Positions 25,656 to 34,293 of a DNA stretch of 64,000 bases are shown piece by piece (the stretch's first letter is position 1; the number at the start of each line of letters is the position of its first letter). Below the pieces are notes generated by a model that was not told where the DNA came from, ran no database searches, and saw only the letters and a program-made list of their open reading frames with translations. Source of the DNA: Enterobacter sp. ENT03 (GTDB taxonomy: Bacteria; Pseudomonadota; Gammaproteobacteria; Enterobacterales; Enterobacteriaceae); assembly GCF_019218745.1 (NCBI RefSeq), contig NZ_JAHUXA010000007.1, positions 1 to 64,000 of the forward strand, read 5' to 3'. Made by a program: the position numbers and the translations under genes.

Positions 25656-27038
25656 TCAGGAGATCGCCCGCAGTTGCGGATCCAGCGCTGCCCGCTCGCG
25701 GGACGAGGCGGTTTTGCGAAACCACAGATAACCCGCCAGCATCATGGCGGCAAAAATCAGCGCCAGCAGCGGGTTATACCAGACCATCGCCACCAGGCAG
25801 AGCACCGCCATACCGAGTGCGAAGGCGGGCGCATACGGAAACAAGGGCGCGCGGAACGGACGGATCAGCAAGGGTTCGCTGCGGCGCAGTTTGAACAGCG
25901 CGGCCATAGAGGTGATATACATAACAATAGCGCCAAATACCGACATCGTCACAATACAGGCGGTGAGCGGCATGCCGCTGATGGTGATGAGCGAATCGGA
26001 AAAGATCGCCGCGATCCCCACCACGCCGCCCGCGAGGATCGCCAGATGCGGCGTGCGGGTGCGACGGTTTAGCGTGGCAAGCCGCGCCGGTAAATATCCT
26101 GCCCGGGCCAGCGAGTAAATCTGACGGGAATAACCCATGATGATGCCGTGAAATGACGCCACCAGGCCAAACAGCCCTAGCCAGACCAGCATATGCAGCC
26201 AGCCGCTGCTGCTGCCGACCACCACTTTCATCGCCTGCGGTAGCGGATCGTTGATATTCGATAGCGCGCGCCAGTCGCCGACGCCACCCGCAAATATCAT
26301 TACGCCGACTGCCAGCACGGTGAGCGTCAGAATGCCGCCGCCCAGCGCACGCGGAATGGTACGCTGGGGATCTTTCGCTTCTTCAGCGGCCATCGACGCG
26401 CCTTCAATGGCGAGGAAAAACCAGATGGCAAAGGGGATAGCCGCAAACATCCCCGGCAGCGCCAGGCTGCTGAAGCTTTCCGCGCCCGCCCAGCCGTGGG
26501 CGGTAAAGTTGTCCCAGGAGAAGCCCGGCGCGACCACGCCCATAAACACCAGCAGTTCGAAAATTGCCAGCAGGGTGACAATCAGCTCAAAGGTGGCGGC
26601 AATGCCCACGCCAAGAATGTTCAGGGTCATAAAGATGACGTACGCCCCGCAGGCCACCCATTTTGGGTCGAGCGACGGAAACTGGACGTTGAGGTACGCG
26701 CCAATCGCCATGGCGATCGCGGGGGGTGCAAATACAAACTCTATTAGCGTGGCAAAGCCAGCAATGAATCCGCCGGTCGGCCCGAACGCGCGGTATGCAT
26801 AGGCAAACGGCCCACCCGCATGGGGAATGGCGGTTGTCAGCTCGGTAAAGCTAAAAATAAAGGCGCAGTACATGGCGGCGATCAGCAGGGCGACAATCAA
26901 AAAACCGAGCGTCCCTGCCTGTGACCAGCCGTAGCTCCAGCCAAAATATTCCCCTGAAATCACCAGTCCGACGGCAATGCCCCACAGACGGAAGCTGCCG
27001 AGTGTTCTTTTTAAGGTCGTTGTTTCTGTGTTCATCAT
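25656..27038 (-). CDS. eat: Ethanolamine permease (APC family)
   Basis: The 460-residue, 12-span inner-membrane protein belongs to the ethanolamine permease branch of the APC superfamily. Signatures include VISGEYFGWSYGWSQAGTLG in helix 1 and FTELTTAIPHAGGPFAYAYR in helix 3, then EGASMAAEEAKDPQRTIPRA. I chose ATG 27038 (of an ATG-ATG pair) because GAGG lies six bases upstream; the open frame extends 14 codons further without a site. It is unrelated to EutH, the permease of the large enterobacterial eut operon. It is the first gene of the eat-eutB-eutC operon and is preceded by a sigma-54-type promoter. Confidence 0.93.
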   Translation of the reverse strand: MMNTETTTLKRTLGSFRLWGIAVGLVISGEYFGWSYGWSQAGTLGFLIVALLIAAMYCAFIFSFTELTTAIPHAGGPFAYAYRAFGPTGGFIAGFATLIEFVFAPPAIAMAIGAYLNVQFPSLDPKWVACGAYVIFMTLNILGVGIAATFELIVTLLAIFELLVFMGVVAPGFSWDNFTAHGWAGAESFSSLALPGMFAAIPFAIWFFLAIEGASMAAEEAKDPQRTIPRALGGGILTLTVLAVGVMIFAGGVGDWRALSNINDPLPQAMKVVVGSSSGWLHMLVWLGLFGLVASFHGIIMGYSRQIYSLARAGYLPARLATLNRRTRTPHLAILAGGVVGIAAIFSDSLITISGMPLTACIVTMSVFGAIVMYITSMAALFKLRRSEPLLIRPFRAPLFPYAPAFALGMAVLCLVAMVWYNPLLALIFAAMMLAGYLWFRKTASSRERAALDPQLRAIS

Positions 27039-27075
27039 GGAGTGCCTCGCCATTAAACCCAGTCGGGAAAAACGT

Positions 27076-27091
27076 TGCAAAGGCGATGCCA
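27076..27091 (-). promoter_or_regulatory. Sigma-54 (RpoN) promoter of eat-eutBC
   Basis: On the minus strand TGGCATCGCCTTTGCA matches the -24/-12 consensus TGGCAY-R-N4-TTGCW, with GG and GC separated by exactly ten bases. Transcription would begin near 27065, giving a ~27-base leader before the eat ATG at 27038. Nothing resembling a sigma-70 promoter was seen at this distance. The call is by eye. Confidence 0.78.
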
Positions 27092-27140
27092 GAAATAAAG
27101 CGTATTTCTTTCAGGAGGGTAGATTAATCAGGTGTAATTA

Positions 27141-27171
27141 CTGCACCGATATGAACAACGTAACGGTGCAG
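27141..27171. promoter_or_regulatory. Inverted repeat, candidate enhancer site for the eat promoter
   Basis: CTGCACCG and CGGTGCAG are perfect 8-base arms separated by 15 bases, centred ~90 bases upstream of the predicted sigma-54 start. That is the usual location for an enhancer-binding-protein dimer. The TGCACC/GGTGCA half-sites equal those of NtrC, but the spacing between them is 17 rather than 5 bases, so another activator is more likely. Confidence 0.6.
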
Positions 27172-27206
27172 GTTGCCCCGGTATAGTGAAAGGGTATGCT
27201 GGCCGG

Positions 27207-27230
27207 GAAAAGGGCGGGTTGACCCGCCCT
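27207..27230 (-). terminator. Terminator after hemB
   Basis: AGGGCGGGT and ACCCGCCCT form a 9-bp stem with a two-base spacer, followed on the minus strand by TTTT. It begins six bases beyond the hemB stop codon. Confidence 0.88.
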
Positions 27231-27235
27231 GGTGA

Positions 27236-28207
27236 TTACAGGATCTTGCGTTCTGCCAGATCGAGCGCGAAATAGCTGAAGATCAGATCCGCGCCGGCGC
27301 GTTTGATCGCCCCCAGACTTTCGAGGATCACTTTATCTTCATCAATCGCGCCTGCCTGGGCGGCAAACTTGATCATCGCATATTCTCCGCTCACCTGGTA
27401 TGCGCCAAGCGGCAGCTGCGTGCGCTCGCGAATATCGCGCAGAATATCAAGATAAGCGCCTGCCGGTTTCACCATCAGACAATCCGCGCCCTGGGCTTCA
27501 TCGAGCAGCGATTCACGGATCGCTTCGCGGCGGTTCATGGGGTTCATCTGATAGGTTTTACGATCGCCTTTCAGCGCGGTGCCTGCCGCTTCACGGAAGG
27601 GGCCATAGAACGAGGACGCGAACTTGGTGGAGTACGACATAATCGCGGTATCGGTAAAGCCCGCGGCGTCCAGCGCCTGACGGATGGCCTGCACCTGACC
27701 ATCCATTGCGGCTGACGGGGCGATAAAATCTGCGCCTGCCGCAGCGGCAACCACGGCCTGCTTGCCGAGATTAATCAGGGTCGCATCATTATCCACACCG
27801 TGTTCGCACAGGACGCCACAGTGACCGTGGGAGGTGTATTCGCAAAAGCAGGTGTCGGACATGACGATCATTTCCGGCACGGCGTCTTTGGCAATGCGCG
27901 ACATCCGCGCCACCAGGCCGTCTTCTTTCCAGGCATCGCTGCCGGTGGCGTCCGTGTGGTGAGAAATACCGAAGGTCATTATCGAGCGGATCCCGGCGTT
28001 CGCAATGCGTTCAATTTCACGTGCGAGGTATTTTTCCGGTATGCGCATTACGCCTGGCATGGCGTCGATGGCCTTGTAGTCGGCAAGCTCTTCTTCAACA
28101 AAAATCGGTAACACCAGGTCGTTAAGGCTCAGTGTTGTCTCTTCAAACATGGCGCGTAATGCGGGTGATTTACGCAGACGGCGAGGGCGGGTGATTAAGT
28201 CGGTCAT
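27236..28207 (-). CDS. hemB: Delta-aminolevulinic acid dehydratase (porphobilinogen synthase)
   Basis: This cytoplasmic homo-octameric zinc enzyme condenses two 5-aminolevulinates to porphobilinogen in haem, sirohaem and B12 synthesis. The 323-residue product from ATG 28207 matches E. coli HemB. The zinc cysteines are in [15 protein letters not shown] (~residues 118-132), the Schiff-base lysines in [15 protein letters not shown] (~193) and [13 protein letters not shown] (~246). An upstream in-frame start (28240) lacks family support. hemB is the left anchor of the conserved block that resumes after the variable region. Confidence 0.98.
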   Translation of the reverse strand: MTDLITRPRRLRKSPALRAMFEETTLSLNDLVLPIFVEEELADYKAIDAMPGVMRIPEKYLAREIERIANAGIRSIMTFGISHHTDATGSDAWKEDGLVARMSRIAKDAVPEMIVMSDTCFCEYTSHGHCGVLCEHGVDNDATLINLGKQAVVAAAAGADFIAPSAAMDGQVQAIRQALDAAGFTDTAIMSYSTKFASSFYGPFREAAGTALKGDRKTYQMNPMNRREAIRESLLDEAQGADCLMVKPAGAYLDILRDIRERTQLPLGAYQVSGEYAMIKFAAQAGAIDEDKVILESLGAIKRAGADLIFSYFALDLAERKIL

Positions 28208-28681
28208 GATTTGCCTGATGTTGGTGGGACACCAGAACATTTTACCTCAATTCGGCAGTGATGTTTCGCGAAACTGGCCTTACCGACCTTGTCGTAAACA
28301 ACGGTAATACCGGTTCATAATATATTATTTATATATATTGGTGCGAATATATTTATTTGTTAACTATGTTTTTCATTTCTATTGATAAACATAGTTTGTA
28401 CAAATAATGTATTTAAAAGAATCACTGGTATCAATGTTTATTTGGTTTGTATTCTTAAAAAATAACAAACCAATTAAGTGTTATTTGTTTAACTATCTGT
28501 TTTTATGGCTTTTTATTGTTTTTAAGTGGCGTGTTTTATTATTGTGTCTGGATCCGTACTTTGTGAGCGGATTAGTTGAACTTTTCTTACCCTCAACCGC
28601 ATAATTCTCCAGGCGGTAATATTACTTTGCTGTTCTATTTTTACGAGCTAACGATATTAAATCCCTGAGGAGGGATGACAA
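28208..28681. other. Strongly AT-rich intergenic region between hemB and yaiT
   Basis: This ~470-base divergent region holds the promoters of hemB (-) and the autotransporter gene (+). Long A/T tracts such as the stretch around 28318-28365 make it a likely H-NS target. A 65-codon hydrophobic frame at 28407-28604 lacks a ribosome site and is probably fortuitous. Confidence 0.6.
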
Positions 28682-31594
28682 ATGCACTCCTGGAAAAAGA
28701 AACTTGTTGTATCTCAACTGGCATTAGCCTGCACTTTGGCAATCGCTTCTCAGGCAAATGCTGCTACTTACAATACCTGGGATTATGTTAATAACCCTAC
28801 AACAGCTCTCGATTGGGACGCTATGGATACCCCGAGCACTGTTGACGGCAACTATGTCAAGTACAGTGGCTTTGTTTACCATAATAATGCCAGTGGTGAT
28901 TTCGACCAGACGTTCAAAGGCGACACTGTTAACGGCACGATTTCCACTTATTACCTGAACCATGATTACACTGATAGTGCAGCAAACACGCTGGACATCA
29001 GTAATTCAGTTATTCATGGCTCAATTACGTCTATGCAGCCTTACGGCTATTATGACCGCTATGATCTAGATAAAAATGATTTAATCGGTTATGACTTCTA
29101 CACTGATACTGTTGTTGATAATAACTGGTATGACGGTGACGTATTCACTCTGAATATCTCAAACACGACCATTGATGACGACTATGAAGCTTTGTATCTC
29201 ACCGATACTTATCTGGATGGCAATGTAACTAAAGAGACGAAGGAAACCTTTGATCTCAGCGAGGGACTTGCAGTTAATCTTGATGTCGAAAGTAACATCA
29301 ACATTTCTAACAATTCCCATGTTGCAGGCATTGCGCTGAGCCAGGGTGATACAGCAAATACTCATTATGGGGCTGAGTATCACCAGTGGGATAACAACAT
29401 TAAAGTGTCCAACTCTACTGTGACTTCCGGTTCTCAAATTCCGCTGGAAGCTGATGGTTATGGTTTCTTCGGTAATTCTGCTGAGCCAAGTGACTACACT
29501 GGTGACGGTGATGTAGCGCTGTCTTTCACAGACAACGCGGCTTCGCATTACTCCATGAAGAACAATGTGAATTTCGATCATTCTACTCTGTTGGGTGATG
29601 TCAAATTCACAAGCCACTGGAATAACGACGGTGTGTTCTTCTATTCCGCTGGCCATGATACTAACGGTGACGGCGTTCTTGACACCAACGGCGGCTGGGT
29701 TGACGACGCTCAGAACGTTGATGTGTTGAACCTCACTCTGGACAACGGTAGCAAGTGGGTTGGTTCAGCTAACATCGTTGCTGATGATATTGTTCCTGCC
29801 AGCATGTTCGATGTTGCAACTAATAGCCTTACCTCAGATTCGGTCCATGAGAATAATGCCTGGAACCGTGTTGTTGATAACAAGGTATTCCAGAGCGGCG
29901 TATTTAACGTAGCGCTGAATAATGGTTCAGAGTGGGATACTGTTAGTAGTTCTTTGATTGATACATTAACTGTCAATAACGGTTCTCAGGTTAACGTAAC
30001 TAATTCTTTCTTAGTGTCTGATACCATTGCATTGACCAACGGTTCTTCAATGAACATTGGTGAAGATGGTCTGGTTGCAACCGATCACCTGACAATCAAT
30101 AGCTATAGTACGGCTGCATTGACTGACCAGGTTCATCGTGGTGAATATTCTCTGTACGCTAACACAATCACTGTGACTAACGGCGGTACATTAGATGTCA
30201 ACGTTGATCAGTTCGATAACGGTATTTTCAACACGGATAAACTGGAACTGACCAGCGGCAACACGGCTGATAATAATGGCTATGTTGTTTCAGGTGTGTT
30301 CGACATCAACAGCAGCGATTATGTGCTGAATGCGGATCTGGTGAACGACCGTACCTGGGACAAATCCAAAGCTAATTACGGCTACGGTACTATTGCTATG
30401 AACTCAGATGGTCACCTGACCGTCAATGGTAATGGTGATGTCAATAACGGTACTGAGCTTGATAACAGCTCTGCTGATAACGTAGTGGCTGCAACCGGTA
30501 ACTACAAAGTTCGTATCGACAACGCAACCGGTGCGGGTTCTGTTGCTGAATACAAAGATAAAGAACTTATCTACGTCAACGATAAAAACAGCACTGCAAC
30601 CTTCTCTGCTGCTAACAAAGCTGACCTGGGTGCTTACACCTATCAGGCTGAGCAGAAAGGGAATACCGTTGTTCTGACGCAGCAAGAACTGACTGACTAC
30701 GCTAACATGGCGCTGAGCATTCCTTCTGCTAACACCAACATCTGGAACCTGGAGCAGGATACCCTGAGCACCCGTCTGACCAATGGCCGTCATGGTCTGG
30801 CAGATAACGGTGGCGCATGGGTGAGCTACTTCGGTGGCAGCTTCAACGGTGACAACGGCGACATTAATTACGATCAGGATACCAGCGGCATTATGGTGGG
30901 CGTGGATACGCTTATCGATGGCAACAATGCTAAATGGACTGTCGGTGCTGCAGCCGGTTTCGCAAAAGGCGATATGAATGATCGTACCGGTCAGGTAGAT
31001 CAGGACAGCCAGTCCGCCTATATCTACTCATCTGCTCGCTTCCCAAGCAACCTGTTCGTCGATGGTTCATTAAGCTACAGCCGTTTCAATAACGACCTGA
31101 CCGCCACGATGAGCAACGGTCAGTACGTTGACGGTAGCACCTCTGCTGATGCCTGGGGCTTCGGTCTGAAGCTGGGCTATGACTTTAACCTCGATAAGGC
31201 CGGTTATGTTACTCCTTATGCCAGCGTGAATGGTCTGTTCCAGTCTGGTGATGATTATCAGCTGAGCAACGACATGCGTATGGACGGTCAGTCTTATGAC
31301 AGCCTGCGTTATGAACTGGGTATCGATGCGGGTTATACCTTCAACTACGGTACCGACCAGGCGTTGACCCCGTACTTCAAACTGGCGTGGGTGTATGACG
31401 ACGCGGATAATAGTGCGGACGTTAACAGCGACAACATCGACAATGGTGTTGAAGGTTCTGCGGTTCGTGTCGGACTGGGAACTCAGTTCAGCTTTACCAA
31501 GAACTTTAGCGCTTACAGCGATGCAACCTATCTGGGCGGCGGCGACGTTGAACAGGATTGGGGTGCTAACGTTGGCGTGAAATATACCTGGTAA
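28682..31594 (+). CDS. yaiT: Type V autotransporter YaiT
   Basis: The 970-residue protein starts MHSWKKKLVVSQLALACTLA with cleavage near SQANA-AT. The passenger (~28-690) is an Asn/Asp/Ser/Thr-rich parallel beta-helix with repeats like LDNGSKW, LNNGSEW, VNNGSQV and LTNGSSM. The autotransporter barrel occupies ~700-970 (AWVSYFGGSFNGDNG ... VGVKYTW, ending in W). It is collinear with E. coli YaiT, which is IS3-interrupted in K-12; here the frame is complete. Passenger codon use is AT-rich relative to neighbours. GAGGAGG precedes the ATG. Adhesion or biofilm function is inferred from the family. Confidence 0.94.
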   Translation: MHSWKKKLVVSQLALACTLAIASQANAATYNTWDYVNNPTTALDWDAMDTPSTVDGNYVKYSGFVYHNNASGDFDQTFKGDTVNGTISTYYLNHDYTDSAANTLDISNSVIHGSITSMQPYGYYDRYDLDKNDLIGYDFYTDTVVDNNWYDGDVFTLNISNTTIDDDYEALYLTDTYLDGNVTKETKETFDLSEGLAVNLDVESNINISNNSHVAGIALSQGDTANTHYGAEYHQWDNNIKVSNSTVTSGSQIPLEADGYGFFGNSAEPSDYTGDGDVALSFTDNAASHYSMKNNVNFDHSTLLGDVKFTSHWNNDGVFFYSAGHDTNGDGVLDTNGGWVDDAQNVDVLNLTLDNGSKWVGSANIVADDIVPASMFDVATNSLTSDSVHENNAWNRVVDNKVFQSGVFNVALNNGSEWDTVSSSLIDTLTVNNGSQVNVTNSFLVSDTIALTNGSSMNIGEDGLVATDHLTINSYSTAALTDQVHRGEYSLYANTITVTNGGTLDVNVDQFDNGIFNTDKLELTSGNTADNNGYVVSGVFDINSSDYVLNADLVNDRTWDKSKANYGYGTIAMNSDGHLTVNGNGDVNNGTELDNSSADNVVAATGNYKVRIDNATGAGSVAEYKDKELIYVNDKNSTATFSAANKADLGAYTYQAEQKGNTVVLTQQELTDYANMALSIPSANTNIWNLEQDTLSTRLTNGRHGLADNGGAWVSYFGGSFNGDNGDINYDQDTSGIMVGVDTLIDGNNAKWTVGAAAGFAKGDMNDRTGQVDQDSQSAYIYSSARFPSNLFVDGSLSYSRFNNDLTATMSNGQYVDGSTSADAWGFGLKLGYDFNLDKAGYVTPYASVNGLFQSGDDYQLSNDMRMDGQSYDSLRYELGIDAGYTFNYGTDQALTPYFKLAWVYDDADNSADVNSDNIDNGVEGSAVRVGLGTQFSFTKNFSAYSDATYLGGGDVEQDWGANVGVKYTW

Positions 31595-31629
31595 GAACAG
31601 TAGCGTTTTTGTTCGCCTGATGTAAAACC

Positions 31630-31655
31630 AAGCCCGTCAAGCAATTGGCGGGCTT
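31630..31655 (+). terminator. Hairpin between yaiT and yaiV
   Basis: AAGCCCGTCAA pairs with TTGGCGGGCTT (one G-T pair) around GCAA. There is no T-run after it, so it may attenuate rather than fully end transcription before yaiV. Confidence 0.5.
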
Positions 31656-31678
31656 ATCCGTAAGGAAAGACCGTAAAA

Positions 31679-32299
31679 ATGATCAACACCCAACCGGTAG
31701 ATGAGTTTTATCGTCTGAATCATCGGTTAATGCCTTCCGGGACGCCCTTTGAATTCACGCAGGGTAGCGTGATCGTTCCCGAGGAGAGCAATGAACTACG
31801 CACCTATGTTTTTCTTGAGGGAGCCATTTCTTTAGAACGTCAGACTAACAGACTGCTGCTTGGAGTCGTGGCTTCGCCGGCGATTTTTGGGCTCGCCATT
31901 GGCGTTATGCCGACGCAAGAACAGTACCATCTGAATGTTGAAACCTCCTGTCGCGGTTATTACCTTCCCGCTTGTACTACCTTACAGCTTCTGGATAAGC
32001 ACCAATTATGGCGAGAGGCGTTTTACTGGATGACCTGGCAGAACCGGATGCTAGAAGCGCGCGACCAGCAACTCATCGGCACCAGTTCCTATGCGCAAAT
32101 CCGCGCGACGTTGTTATCGATGGCGAAATGGGATGATACCCTGCGCGCCCGTATCGGCGTCATGAATTATATCCAACGCCGCACGCTGATTTCACGCTCG
32201 GTTATTGCAGAAGTGCTTGCGGCACTGAGACAGGGTAATTATATCCGTATGGAAAAAGGCAAGCTGGTCTGCATTAACCGCCTGCCTCTTGACTACTAA
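31679..32299 (+). CDS. yaiV: Putative transcription regulator YaiV
   Basis: The 206-residue product corresponds to E. coli YaiV in length and position between yaiT and ampH. The layout is CRP/FNR-like: an N-terminal cyclic-nucleotide-type barrel (TYVFLEGAISLERQTNRLLL) and a C-terminal winged helix (~residues 140-206: MNYIQRRTLISRSVIAEVLAAL, then GNYIRMEKGKLVCINRLP). Its regulon is not established; adjacency suggests it could govern the upstream autotransporter. Confidence 0.85.
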   Translation: MINTQPVDEFYRLNHRLMPSGTPFEFTQGSVIVPEESNELRTYVFLEGAISLERQTNRLLLGVVASPAIFGLAIGVMPTQEQYHLNVETSCRGYYLPACTTLQLLDKHQLWREAFYWMTWQNRMLEARDQQLIGTSSYAQIRATLLSMAKWDDTLRARIGVMNYIQRRTLISRSVIAEVLAALRQGNYIRMEKGKLVCINRLPLDY

Positions 32300-32313
32300 C
32301 GGCGCTGCGGGAC

Positions 32314-33471
32314 TCAGGATGCCGGGATTACCTGTGGCTTATGACCGCTGAGTTCGCTGACCAGGTCATTTACACCGTCGCTCATATTCACAAAACGCGT
32401 CAATGGTGAGCGAGTGACCACGACAAAAACGCCGACATTGTTTTTTGGCACCATCGCCATATAGGTAATGAAACCTCCGCCACCGCCGGTTTTTTGAATG
32501 ATCCCCGGACGGCCATTTTTTGGTGCCATATAAACCCAGCCGAGTCCTAGCGCATCAGCCTTACCGGGAACGTCCATACCGATAACTCGCGTCAGCTGCG
32601 GGCGTTGATAGATCAAGGTCTGCATGCGGTCTGCCTGATTATTACGGGCATAAAAATCGGAGGACAGGAACTGCTGCATCCAGCGCATCATATCGCCCGG
32701 CGTTGAATACACACCGCCGCTGCCGATGGCCGCCAGCGTGTTATTGCACGGACTGGCGCCTTTCTCCGCGACCATCAGACGTTTGCACTGGTCGGGCGAG
32801 GGGGTAAAGGTGGTATCTTTCATACCCAGCGGGCGGGTAATTTGCTCTTCGAAAAGCTGCGGATAAGGTTTGCCTGCGGCGGTCGACAGCGCATCCGCCA
32901 GCAGATCAAATGCCAGATTGGAATAGGCTGCCTGGGAGCCTGGCGCGGTTTTCAACGTTGCGGTAGAAAGCCAGTTCCAGCGCTGCTCACGTGTCGGCCA
33001 GACAAATACCGGACGATGCGCTGCGCCACCCGGCTGCTCGCGCGGTAACGCGCTGGTATGGGTGGCAAGATTAACCAGCGTGATAGGCGTGCCGTTATAA
33101 GTGGGCACCCGCGCGCCTGGCGGGGCGTACTTACTCAGCGGATCGTTAAGTTTCACCACCCCCTGATCCAGCAGCTTTACCAGCATTTCGCTGGTCATCA
33201 GCTTGGAGATGGAGGCAATGCGGATCACCGAATCCAGCTGTGGGTGGACGTTGCTGCCTGGTCGGGTTTCCCCAAAACTTCTGAACACCCGCTGATTACC
33301 ATCAATCACCACCATCGCCATACCGGTGGCGCCGCTACCGTAATAAATATGGTTCGCATAGCGATCGACAACATCTGAGGCAAATTCTGGATCAAGCGAG
33401 GGCTGGGCGGCGTTGACCGACGAAAAACTCAGTGCGCCTAACATCACGGATAAAAGCAGACAACGTTTCAA
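32314..33471 (-). CDS. ampH: Penicillin-binding protein AmpH (beta-lactamase/transpeptidase-like)
   Basis: The class C low-molecular-mass PBP has DD-carboxy- and DD-endopeptidase activity in peptidoglycan remodelling. The signal peptide ends SSVNA-AQ. Active-site motifs are SISK (S-x-x-K, ~residue 87), YSN (in AAYSNLAFDLL) and the KTG-like IQKTGGGGG near the C-terminus. I use the TTG at 33471, giving 385 residues exactly as in E. coli AmpH; an ATG four codons upstream (33483) is an alternative with no better ribosome site. Confidence 0.94.
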   Translation of the reverse strand: MKRCLLLSVMLGALSFSSVNAAQPSLDPEFASDVVDRYANHIYYGSGATGMAMVVIDGNQRVFRSFGETRPGSNVHPQLDSVIRIASISKLMTSEMLVKLLDQGVVKLNDPLSKYAPPGARVPTYNGTPITLVNLATHTSALPREQPGGAAHRPVFVWPTREQRWNWLSTATLKTAPGSQAAYSNLAFDLLADALSTAAGKPYPQLFEEQITRPLGMKDTTFTPSPDQCKRLMVAEKGASPCNNTLAAIGSGGVYSTPGDMMRWMQQFLSSDFYARNNQADRMQTLIYQRPQLTRVIGMDVPGKADALGLGWVYMAPKNGRPGIIQKTGGGGGFITYMAMVPKNNVGVFVVVTRSPLTRFVNMSDGVNDLVSELSGHKPQVIPAS

Positions 33472-33675
33472 CGAAGTATCCATCAATAAATACAGAAGAT
33501 AATGCGTATTTATACTATTTAAACGCCTGATGCAAAGCCCGAAAAAAGGCATTATTCGCGGTTAAAGCGTAACGATGCGTAAACAGACGCGTTTTCTTGC
33601 TCGCTAATGTCTGCTTATGTGATGCCAGCCTTATGATAACCTCCTGAGCTTCAGCCATTTTATAGGATCAACCCA

Positions 33676-34251
33676 ATGTCAGCGAAACGAGTAGTCATGG
33701 TCATTGATATGCAGAACGGCGTTTTTGCCACCCCGCGCCTGCGGAGCGAACAGTGTGTGTCGCGTATCAATCAGCTGACCCGCGCCGCCGACACCGTGAT
33801 CTTTATTCAGCATTGCGAAGACGGCGGCCTGGAAGCTGATAGTGAAGGTTTTGCGTTATTGCCGGAGCTTTTCCAGCCGGAAGGGTCGCGCTATGTCACG
33901 AAAACCGCCTGCGATGCCTTTTATAAAACCGGGCTGGCGCAGTTGTTGGAAGATAACGGGATTACCGAGTGGGTGATATGCGGCTGTGCGACCGATTATT
34001 GCGTCGATACCACGATTAAAATCGCGGCAAGCCAGGGTTACGCTATTACGGTGGCCAGTGATGCGCACACCACGGCGAATCGTCCGGCAGTCGATGCCGC
34101 ATCGCTGATTGCCCATTATAACGAGGTCTGGCGCACGCTGACGGTGCCCGATAATCCGGTACAGGTGAAATCCACGGAAACAATTCTTCGCGCATGGCAA
34201 ACGAACTATGCCGCGACCAGTCGGTCTGACAGAGCGGTTTTGAACCGCTAA
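33676..34251 (+). CDS. Isochorismatase-family cysteine hydrolase
   Basis: This 191-residue alpha/beta hydrolase has the family triad: Asp11 (VMVIDMQNG), a Lys in VTKTACDAF (~residue 76) and Cys in VICGCATDYCVDTT (~residue 108-115). The group includes nicotinamidases, isochorismatases and N-carbamoyl amidohydrolases; substrate is not evident. AGGAT precedes the ATG. It is inserted between ampH and sbmA, which are neighbours in E. coli, so it is an accessory gene here. Confidence 0.88.
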   Translation: MSAKRVVMVIDMQNGVFATPRLRSEQCVSRINQLTRAADTVIFIQHCEDGGLEADSEGFALLPELFQPEGSRYVTKTACDAFYKTGLAQLLEDNGITEWVICGCATDYCVDTTIKIAASQGYAITVASDAHTTANRPAVDAASLIAHYNEVWRTLTVPDNPVQVKSTETILRAWQTNYAATSRSDRAVLNR

Positions 34252-34293
34252 GCACGTTGTTCGCTATAAAAATGAGAAGTTTCAGGAGCAGAT

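Noticed and set aside
27141..27171. Canonical NtrC site
   Set aside because: Half-sites match but the spacing between them is 17 bases instead of 5, so it is reported only as an unassigned inverted repeat.
28407..28604. Hydrophobic 65-codon frame upstream of yaiT
   Set aside because: AT-rich sequence readily gives Phe/Leu-rich frames; there is no ribosome site and it lies in the promoter region of yaiT.
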